This document shows, one piece after another, positions 1 through 4,521 of a stretch of DNA of 7,794 nucleotides (within the stretch, counting starts at the first letter, position 1; each line of letters begins with the position of its first letter). The stretch comes from Candidatus Heimdallarchaeota archaeon AB_125 (GTDB taxonomy: Archaea > Asgardarchaeota > Heimdallarchaeia > Heimdallarchaeales > Heimdallarchaeaceae). The DNA is taken from assembly GCA_001940755.1 (NCBI GenBank), contig MEHH01000122.1, forward strand, positions 1 to 7,794. Reading direction: 5' to 3'. A program made the translations under genes and the position numbers. The notes under the pieces were generated by a model. It was not told the origin of the DNA. It did no database searches and saw nothing but the letters and a program-made list of their open reading frames with translations.

Positions 1-32
1 CAACTAGAGAAGTTAAACTTCCAGATGAGTAG
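1..32 (+). CDS. Possible 3' end of an upstream gene (C-terminal codons only)
   Basis: The frame beginning at base 3 reads TREVKLPDE and stops at TAG (30-32). A run of eight T follows at 43-50, as expected after the end of an archaeal gene. Only nine residues are visible, so no family can be named and the reading could be chance. The support is the position of the stop directly before a terminator-like tract and before the promoter of the next gene. Confidence 0.3.
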   Translation, partial: TREVKLPDE

Positions 33-35
33 AAA

Positions 36-56
36 CTTCTTCTTTTTTTTCTCTTC
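36..56 (+). terminator. Oligo-T archaeal terminator
   Basis: A pyrimidine tract holds eight consecutive T (43-50), flanked by further CTTCT and CTCTTCT pieces. It lies 4-24 bases after the TAG at 30-32 and before the TATA-like box of the methyltransferase. Archaeal RNA polymerase terminates on such U-rich stretches. GAAGTT (9-14) can also pair with AACTTC (16-21 or 33-38), which may be incidental. Confidence 0.5.
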
Positions 57-68
57 TATCGTTAATCA

Positions 69-77
69 TTTAAGAAA
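69..77 (+). promoter_or_regulatory. TATA-like box of the methyltransferase gene
   Basis: TTTAAGAAA is centred near 73, about 30 bases before the ATG at 103 and 21 before the TTG at 94. A transcription start near 99-103 would give a leaderless or almost leaderless mRNA starting at the ATG. The same TTTAAGAAA box recurs at 7408-7416 before the membrane-protein gene. Confidence 0.55.
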
Positions 78-102
78 ATAGTAGTTTTCCTATTTGATTG
101 AA

Positions 103-909
103 ATGGATGAATTTATGAAAGCTAACCTTGCTAAATGGAATGAAGCATGCAAAATACATGCAAAGTCCTCAGATTATGATATGGAAGGTTTTCTTAAAGG
201 AAATAACAGCTTACACGAAATAGAACTAGAAAGCTTAGGAAATGTCAAGGACAAAACACTACTTCATCTCCAATGTCAGTTTGGAATGGATACTCTTTCG
301 TGGGCAAGATTAGGAGCTAGGGTAACAGGTGTTGACTTTTCAGATAAATCAATAAATCTGGCAAATGAACTAAACGAACATCTCAACCTTCCTGCAAAGT
401 TCATCTGCTCAAACATTTATGACCTTCCAGAAGTCCTTGATGAGGAATTTGATATAGTTTTTACTTCCTATGGAGTTTTATGTTGGCTCCCAGATATTGA
501 GAAGTGGGCAAGTATAGTTTCCAGATATCTCAAAAGAGGTGGTACATTTTTCATAGCTGAATTTCATCCATTCTTATGGATTTTCGATGATGAAAATCCT
601 GAAAAGCTAGAATATAAGTATCCCTATTTCTATGGAGAAGAACCACTTCACTATAAAACAGAATACACATACACAGAGCAGGAAGAAATGATTGAGAATG
701 TTGATAATTATAATTGGCAGCATACTTTTAGTAAGATAATTACATCACTTATTGAAGCTGGATTGAAGATCCAAGAAGTAAAGGAATATCCGTTTACATT
801 CTTTCCCCAGTATCAATTTATGGAGAAGGAAGGAAGAGATATTTGGACATTTAAAGATAACAAGTACAATCTTCCAATGGTTTTTTCAATAAAAGCAATA
901 AAAGAGTAA
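103..909 (+). CDS. Class I SAM-dependent methyltransferase
   Basis: This is a soluble Rossmann-fold methyltransferase of about 268 residues, predicted to transfer a methyl group from S-adenosylmethionine to an unknown substrate. The SAM-binding motif I is the unusual LLHLQCQFGMDTLSWA (about residues 53-68), in place of the common D/E-x-G-x-G-x-G. After it come GVDFSDKSI (strand 2 acidic residue), the acidic region around SNIYDLPE, and FDIVFTSYGVLCWLPDI (motif IV). This HLQC-FG / TSYGVLCWLPD pattern marks a widespread family annotated only as class I SAM-dependent methyltransferase. ATG 103 is chosen because it best fits the TATA-like box; TTG 94 would add three residues and ATG 115 would remove four. 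The gene converges on the DegV-like gene with only nine bases between stops. The EFHPFLW stretch and aromatic-rich C-terminal half are typical of the family and probably form the substrate pocket. Family assignment is firm; substrate is unknown. Confidence 0.88.
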   Translation: MDEFMKANLAKWNEACKIHAKSSDYDMEGFLKGNNSLHEIELESLGNVKDKTLLHLQCQFGMDTLSWARLGARVTGVDFSDKSINLANELNEHLNLPAKFICSNIYDLPEVLDEEFDIVFTSYGVLCWLPDIEKWASIVSRYLKRGGTFFIAEFHPFLWIFDDENPEKLEYKYPYFYGEEPLHYKTEYTYTEQEEMIENVDNYNWQHTFSKIITSLIEAGLKIQEVKEYPFTFFPQYQFMEKEGRDIWTFKDNKYNLPMVFSIKAIKE

Positions 910-914
910 AAAAT
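908..914 (-). terminator. T6 tract after the first DegV-like gene
   Basis: On the minus strand TTTTTT lies five bases past the TAG of the DegV-like gene (919-921). On the plus strand it overlaps the methyltransferase stop codon. A short oligo-T there could end the minus-strand transcript. No equally clear T-tract follows the methyltransferase, whose transcript may run into the convergent gene. Confidence 0.35.
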
Positions 915-918
915 CCTT

Positions 919-1791
919 CTACTTGTATAAATCTGCTGAATCTTCAGGTAACTTTGTAATGAAAAATGCTTCTACTTTAGGTCCTACATTGCAAGAGACA
1001 GCTGGACCTATAGATTCGTAATGATAACTTAAAGGTTTTAATTTCTCATTTAGAGAATTTGATAATTTTTCGAACTTCTGGTTATCTGATCCATACGAAC
1101 CTGATAAAGCAAAATTTCCAAATTCTTGAGCATGTTCTTCAGCTTTTTCAGCCATGAACTGATACCCAGCTTTAGCTCCTCGAATACTCATCAAAGCATC
1201 TAGTTCTCCATCCACTAAATGGAGTAGAGGTTTCATGTTTAGCAGAGATCCTATAGTCTGTTGAGCTCTTCCTATCCTTCCTCCTTTATAGAGGTATTTC
1301 AGTTCTTCAACTAAAACATAAACTCGAGTGTTATTGATCATCTCCCTTATTTCATTAACCAAAGGAGCCAATTCCATACCCTGTTCCCTTCTTAATAATG
1401 CATGGTGTGCCATCATTGTGACTCCATGAGAAATATTCAGAGTATCGATAAGTGTGATTCTCCCCCTGAATTTTCTAGCTGCAACTTCTGCACTAAAATA
1501 TGACTTACTTAGTTTGTGGCTGATTCCTATATATAGAATATGATCTGAAACTTCCATCGCTTTTTCAAAAACTTCGAGAAAATTTCCAGGAGGAGCTTCT
1601 TGAGATCTAATATCCTCTTTTGAATTAACAAGTTCGTGCAAAATCTTTTCTCTAGTGATTCCTACTCCATCAGCATAGTTTGTTTTACCTATTATTACTC
1701 TAGCAGGAACGACAAAAACTTCATGTTGTTCTTCTAGATGTTTAGGGAAATCTGAAGGTGAGTCTATAACAATCGAATATGAGGTAGTCAC
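919..1791 (-). CDS. DegV family protein, copy 1 (fatty-acid-binding fold)
   Basis: DegV-family proteins bind a fatty acid between two domains; in Firmicutes the FakB members present it to the kinase FakA. Visible family signatures (numbered from GTG 1791, 290 residues) are SYSIVIDSPSDFP at the N-terminus, SDHILYIGISHKLS (82-95), IDTLNISHG (115-123), the hallmark ELKYLYKGGRIGRA (163-176), GSLLNMKPLLHLVDGELDAL (181-200) and IGPAVSCNVGP (261-271). The longest frame begins at ATG 1806, but GTG 1791 is preferred. It gives exactly the length of copy 2, aligns VTTSYSIV with the start of copy 2, and sits about 26 bases from a TATA-like box. The usual TSQPS loop is altered to RSQEAPP, and the normally conserved His of the GTHxGPG region is Asn (268). 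No FakA-like gene is in the window. No signal peptide or membrane segment is seen, so it should be cytosolic. The ligand is inferred from the family only. Confidence 0.87.
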   Translation of the reverse strand: MTTSYSIVIDSPSDFPKHLEEQHEVFVVPARVIIGKTNYADGVGITREKILHELVNSKEDIRSQEAPPGNFLEVFEKAMEVSDHILYIGISHKLSKSYFSAEVAARKFRGRITLIDTLNISHGVTMMAHHALLRREQGMELAPLVNEIREMINNTRVYVLVEELKYLYKGGRIGRAQQTIGSLLNMKPLLHLVDGELDALMSIRGAKAGYQFMAEKAEEHAQEFGNFALSGSYGSDNQKFEKLSNSLNEKLKPLSYHYESIGPAVSCNVGPKVEAFFITKLPEDSADLYK

Positions 1792-1812
1792 AAGTGCTCT
1801 ATGCATAAGAGG

Positions 1813-1830
1813 TTAATATTTCTTTAGTTG
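1813..1830 (-). promoter_or_regulatory. Promoter of DegV copy 1 (BRE-like CAACTAAA plus TATA-like AAATATTAA)
   Basis: On the minus strand CAACTAAA begins at 1830, exactly 39 bases before GTG 1791. AAATATTAA (1821-1813) is centred about 26 bases before that GTG. The same octamer sits exactly 39 bases before the GTG of copy 2. There is no TATA-like box about 26 bases before ATG 1806, so the promoter supports the shorter gene and a leaderless mRNA. Confidence 0.6.
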
Positions 1831-1902
1831 CCGTCCAATCAAGAATTATAATCTCTCCTTTGGTTTATCTATAAAAACAGTAAATAGAAAACTAATTTTT
1901 TT

Positions 1903-2775
1903 CTATATGTAAATATCTACTGCTTCTTCAGGAATTTTAGCTATGAAAAATGCTTCTGCATTAGGTCCTACTTGACATGATACAGCTGGACCTATCGGGA
2001 CATAGAGATATTTTAAGGGTTTGAGTTTTTTATTGACAGAATTTGAAAGTCTTTTGAATTTTGGATTATCATTACCATAAGTTCCTATTAGAGTAAATTT
2101 TCCAAATTCTTGTGCATCTTTTGTAACAAATTTATCCATAGCTCTATAGCCTGCTTTTGTTCCTCGAACACTTTTAAGGGCATCTAGTTCTCCATCAACA
2201 AGATGTAGTAAAGGTTTCAATTTTAATGATGAACCTATAAAGTGTCGAGCTCTTCCAATTCTTCCACCTCTGTATAGATATTTTAGTTCCTTAACCAGGA
2301 TGTAAACCCTTGTATTTACAATCATCTCTTTAATTTCTTCAACTAATAACTCAAGCTTCATTCCTTGTTCTTTTCGCAAAATAGCATGATACGCCATCAA
2401 AGTAATACCATGAGATACTGATAAAGTATCAATGCAAGTGATCTTTCCCTTAAATTTCTTAGCTGCTATCATAGCATTTTGATAAGTAGCACTTAGCTTG
2501 TGACTCACACCAAGATAAAGAATATGATCAGATTCTTCAAGAGTTTTTGAAAAAATGTCATGAAAATCTTTGGGGGATGGTTGAGAAGTTGTAATCTTTT
2601 CTTCAGAATTAATTAGTTCATCTAGAATTTTCTCTCTAGAAATTCCAACTCGATCAAGATACTCTTTGGTTCCAATAATTACCTTTGCTAGAACAATTGG
2701 TATGTTATACTTCTCTTCAAGTTCTTTCGGAAAATCAGATGTTGAATCTAAAACTATAGTATATGAGTCAGTCAC
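1903..2775 (-). CDS. DegV family protein, copy 2 (fatty-acid-binding fold)
   Basis: This 290-residue cytosolic protein starts at GTG and aligns end to end without gaps with copy 1. About 182 of 290 residues are identical by hand count (about 63%), so the two are tandem paralogs. Signatures are SYTIVLDSTSDFP (4-16), the canonical TTSQPSP loop (62-68), SDHILYLGVSHKLSATY (82-98), IDTLSVSHG (115-123), ELKYLYRGGRIGRA (163-176), LKPLLHLVDGELDALKS (186-202) and IGPAVSCQVGPNAEAFF (261-277). It keeps more of the standard family residues than copy 1 (DST, TSQPS). However, the GTHxGPG-type motif reads SCQVGPN, with Gln in place of His. A TATA-like box centred about 25 bases upstream of the GTG predicts a leaderless transcript. 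The 111 bases to copy 1 contain that gene's own promoter, so the two are probably separate units, though read-through is possible. Family is clear; physiological ligand in this organism is unknown. Confidence 0.88.
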   Translation of the reverse strand: MTDSYTIVLDSTSDFPKELEEKYNIPIVLAKVIIGTKEYLDRVGISREKILDELINSEEKITTSQPSPKDFHDIFSKTLEESDHILYLGVSHKLSATYQNAMIAAKKFKGKITCIDTLSVSHGITLMAYHAILRKEQGMKLELLVEEIKEMIVNTRVYILVKELKYLYRGGRIGRARHFIGSSLKLKPLLHLVDGELDALKSVRGTKAGYRAMDKFVTKDAQEFGKFTLIGTYGNDNPKFKRLSNSVNKKLKPLKYLYVPIGPAVSCQVGPNAEAFFIAKIPEEAVDIYI

Positions 2776-2793
2776 AATTTCAGAGCTGGGGGG

Positions 2794-2814
2794 TTATTTA
2801 AAATATTTTAGTTG
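2794..2814 (-). promoter_or_regulatory. Promoter of DegV copy 2 (BRE-like CAACTAAA plus TATA-like box)
   Basis: On the minus strand CAACTAAA begins at 2814 and runs into TATTTTAAATAA (2805-2794), centred about 25 bases before GTG 2775. The 18 bases between box and GTG include a C6 run and no Shine-Dalgarno site, in keeping with a leaderless mRNA. Octamer and spacing match copy 1. Confidence 0.65.
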
Positions 2815-3054
2815 AAACTTAAGAGAAAAATATTTTCCTTAGCTATGAAGTTAAGCTGTTTGAGTAATTTTGGATATATCTTATGAGTGCAAAAAATGCA
2901 AGGGGAATAATTAAAGAAACAGCAGGAAAATTCGCATGAACATTTTCAAATTTTTCTTACTGGAGAATCTTTTGTTTAAATGAGATTTGAAATTCAAAAA
3001 GCAATATATTCCCGACAAAAAAGTTCTTAATACGTTTTTGTATCGTAGTAATAC

Positions 3055-3073
3055 AATCACTTTTTAAGTGATT
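3055..3073. repeat. Perfect inverted repeat, possible operator of the small-protein/ParB operon
   Basis: AATCACTT (3055-3062) and AAGTGATT (3066-3073) are exact inverted copies around a TTT spacer. The element ends nine bases before the TATA-like box of the downstream operon, a position where a dimeric regulator could control TFB/TBP access. A DNA-binding product of the operon itself, the ParB-like protein, is one candidate binder; this is inference. No T-tract follows, so a terminator is unlikely. Confidence 0.5.
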
Positions 3074-3081
3074 CATGAAAA

Positions 3082-3089
3082 TTATAATG
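3082..3089 (+). promoter_or_regulatory. TATA-like box of the small-protein/ParB operon
   Basis: TTATAATG is centred near 3086 and predicts transcription from about 3112, leaving a leader of roughly 15 bases before GTG 3127. The fit is less exact than for the other genes. The start of the small protein carries no clear Shine-Dalgarno sequence. Confidence 0.4.
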
Positions 3090-3126
3090 TAAAACATCCT
3101 AAGAATGCGTTCTACGATGAATCTAG

Positions 3127-3357
3127 GTGAAAACTTTGAAATTAGATGATAATCAATTCTATGTTCTAGATGCTGGTACAGAAAAATGGGTATTCACTAC
3201 ACGACCTGAAGCAATTACTCAGATGAAAGATGTAGTGAAAAATGGTAATGGTGAAAGTGTTAAACTTCTCTGTATAAACACAGAAGAAGACAGTTGGGTA
3301 ATAGAACAATACCCTTGGAAGGATATTGCATTTGAATTAATAAAAGAACATGGGTGA
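3127..3357 (+). CDS. Small uncharacterised protein (76 residues), first gene of the ParB operon
   Basis: I do not recognise this family. It is a soluble 76-residue protein without membrane segments. The residue pattern suggests an alternating beta-beta-alpha-beta-beta-alpha fold: FYVLDAG and KWVFTTR as strands, EAITQMKDVVKNG as a helix, VKLLCINTE and SWVIEQYPW as strands, then DIAFELIKEHG as a final helix. Three Trp and one Cys are present. GTG 3127 is the only upstream in-frame start that keeps the first strand; an overlapping ATG at 3117 opens a different frame that stops after ten codons. Its stop lies six bases before the ParB-like start, and GGGTGA spanning that stop can serve as the ribosome site for the next gene, so the two are almost certainly co-transcribed and perhaps translationally coupled. 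A role as partner or modulator of the ParB-like protein is inferred from position only. Confidence 0.72.
   Translation: MKTLKLDDNQFYVLDAGTEKWVFTTRPEAITQMKDVVKNGNGESVKLLCINTEEDSWVIEQYPWKDIAFELIKEHG
3352..3357 (+). promoter_or_regulatory. Shine-Dalgarno site for the ParB-like gene, overlapping the preceding stop
   Basis: GGGTGA includes the TGA stop of the small gene and lies six bases before ATG 3364. Its GGTGA core can pair with the 3' end of archaeal 16S rRNA. It is the clearest Shine-Dalgarno site in the window, as expected for an internal operon gene among leaderless ones. Confidence 0.55.
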
Positions 3358-3363
3358 ATATAA

Positions 3364-4458
3364 ATGGAAATAGTCCAAATTCCTATAGAGAAAATAAGTC
3401 CAAGTCCTTTTCAGCCAAGAGAAACATTCGATAAAGATGCGATTGAGGAATTGGCTGACTCAATAAAAGCTTACGACTTGTTAAATCCAATTTTAGTAAG
3501 ACAAACTGGAGATGATTCTTATCAGATAATTGCAGGTGAAAGAAGATGGAGAGCTGCACAATTTGCAGGTTTGAAGAAGATCTATGCAATAGTAAAAAAA
3601 ATTGATGAGAGTCAGCAAAGGATAGAGTCTTTGATTGAAAATATACATCGAAAAGATCTCTATATGATCGAGAAAGGTCGCGGTGTCATGGAGATTTTTA
3701 GAAGCGAAGGAATCGTTCAGACTCCTAAAAGTCTAGCAAATATCATCAATAGTATTGAGAGGAAAAAATCTAGAAATCTTTCCTTAATTCCAACTGAAGA
3801 AAAAATTGATGAGATATGTGCAAAAATACATATCAAATCTAATACATTACGATTATGGTTAGAAGCAGCAAGTGTTGCTCCTGACATCATCTCAGAAGAA
3901 TTAGGAAAACCTATAGATGATAGAATACCAGAAAGAATACTCTCTAGATTATCAACTATAAGTGATCCCAATTTGCAAAAAAGTACCTATGAAAAAATAG
4001 TCGAACAAGATATGGGTAAAGATGAAGCTAGTAAATTTGTTTCTCAAATCAAGAAAGTACCAAGAGATGAACAAGAAGCTATTTTGACCGAAGGAATTCC
4101 AGTTGAGGTTTTAGGAGATTCTAAAGAAGGGTATAGTATAGAAATTCCCAAAGATGAAATAGAAACAGTGAAAAAAGCAGTTTCAGTTGGTAAAAAGAAA
4201 GCTGCTGAGATACTCACAAAACCAATTATCGAAGAACGAGGAAAACATAGAAGGAACCTTTCTGGTCATAACAGAATTATAGATATAATTGATGATTTGT
4301 TCTGTCCTTGGTGTGGAAAACCAGCTTCTACACATCTAAGATGGACTTGCCACACTGATGAGACTCTTGAAGAAGCTAAGGAACAAGCAAAAGAAAATTA
4401 TCAAGATGCTTCTCAAAGAGATGAAATTGATCCTCGATTTATGAAGAAGAAGAAATAA
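3364..4458 (+). CDS. ParB/Spo0J-like DNA-binding protein with C-terminal zinc-binding-like motif
   Basis: This 364-residue protein has the ParB N-terminal domain, which in bacterial ParB binds CTP and clamps on DNA. Box I is SPSPFQPRETFD (12-23), then ELADSIKAYDLLNPILVRQ (29-47), box II IIAGERRWRAAQFAGL (55-70) and box III IENIHRKDLYMIEKG (91-105), with His where ParB usually has Gln (ENIQR). A helical, HTH-type middle domain follows (about 120-235; IDEICAKIHIKSNTLRLWLEAA resembles the recognition region). The C-terminal part is not the usual ParB dimerisation domain. It ends with CPWC (314-317) and HLRWTCH (324-330), enough Cys/His for one zinc site, then a charged helix and a lysine tail. 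No ParA is nearby and no centromere-like repeat cluster was found, so chromosome or plasmid partition is not shown; a regulatory or nucleoid role is equally possible. It forms an operon with the small protein. Confidence 0.82.
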   Translation: MEIVQIPIEKISPSPFQPRETFDKDAIEELADSIKAYDLLNPILVRQTGDDSYQIIAGERRWRAAQFAGLKKIYAIVKKIDESQQRIESLIENIHRKDLYMIEKGRGVMEIFRSEGIVQTPKSLANIINSIERKKSRNLSLIPTEEKIDEICAKIHIKSNTLRLWLEAASVAPDIISEELGKPIDDRIPERILSRLSTISDPNLQKSTYEKIVEQDMGKDEASKFVSQIKKVPRDEQEAILTEGIPVEVLGDSKEGYSIEIPKDEIETVKKAVSVGKKKAAEILTKPIIEERGKHRRNLSGHNRIIDIIDDLFCPWCGKPASTHLRWTCHTDETLEEAKEQAKENYQDASQRDEIDPRFMKKKK

Positions 4459-4470
4459 TTTCATTTCATT

Positions 4471-4484
4471 CTTTTCTTATTTTT
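4471..4484 (+). terminator. T-rich terminator after the ParB-like gene
   Basis: Two T-tracts, TTTT (4472-4475) and TTTTT (4480-4484), lie in a pyrimidine-rich stretch 13-26 bases after the TAA at 4456-4458. There is no hairpin, as is usual for archaeal termination. It separates the ParB operon from the promoter of the glycosidase gene. Confidence 0.5.
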
Positions 4485-4495
4485 CACAAAATTTC

Positions 4496-4502
4496 TTATA
4501 TT
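4496..4502 (+). promoter_or_regulatory. TATA-like box of the GH127 gene
   Basis: TTATATT is centred about 23-25 bases before GTG 4522, so the mRNA would begin at or near that codon. A second AT run, TATATTTTTT (4508-4517), would place the start inside the gene without a usable start codon and is less likely. Confidence 0.5.
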
Positions 4503-4521
4503 GTTACTATATTTTTTGTAT

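Larger units (their letters stand above)
2776..3126. other. Divergent intergenic region, about 350 bases without a convincing gene
   Basis: It separates the minus-strand DegV copy 2 from the plus-strand small-protein/ParB operon. At the left end is the DegV promoter (2794-2814). At the right end is a TATA-like box (3082-3089) with a perfect 8-bp inverted repeat just upstream (3055-3073). Inside are a small palindrome TTTGAA-A-TTCAAA (2986-2998), an isolated TTTAAAT on the plus strand (2975-2981), interleaved ATAC/GTAT repeats at 3030-3054, and a short ORF of 18 codons (2883-2939) that I do not call a gene. No tRNA, box C/D pattern or long hairpin was seen. Confidence 0.6.

Noticed and set aside
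2776..3126. Non-coding RNA or CRISPR-like array in the long intergenic region
   Set aside because: No regularly spaced repeats, no long stem and no conserved RNA motif were visible; the palindromes are short and unrelated to each other.
3117..3149. ATG 3117 ORF overlapping the start of the small protein
   Set aside because: It stops after ten codons in another frame; it could at most be a leader peptide, with nothing further to support it.
3383..3589. Minus-strand open frame inside the ParB-like gene
   Set aside because: It lies wholly within conserved ParB box I-II coding sequence and its product has no family features; it is a shadow of the plus-strand gene.
3364..4458. Plasmid or provirus partition locus
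   Set aside because: There is no ParA, no integrase or replication gene, and no cluster of centromere-like repeats; the neighbours are ordinary metabolic genes.
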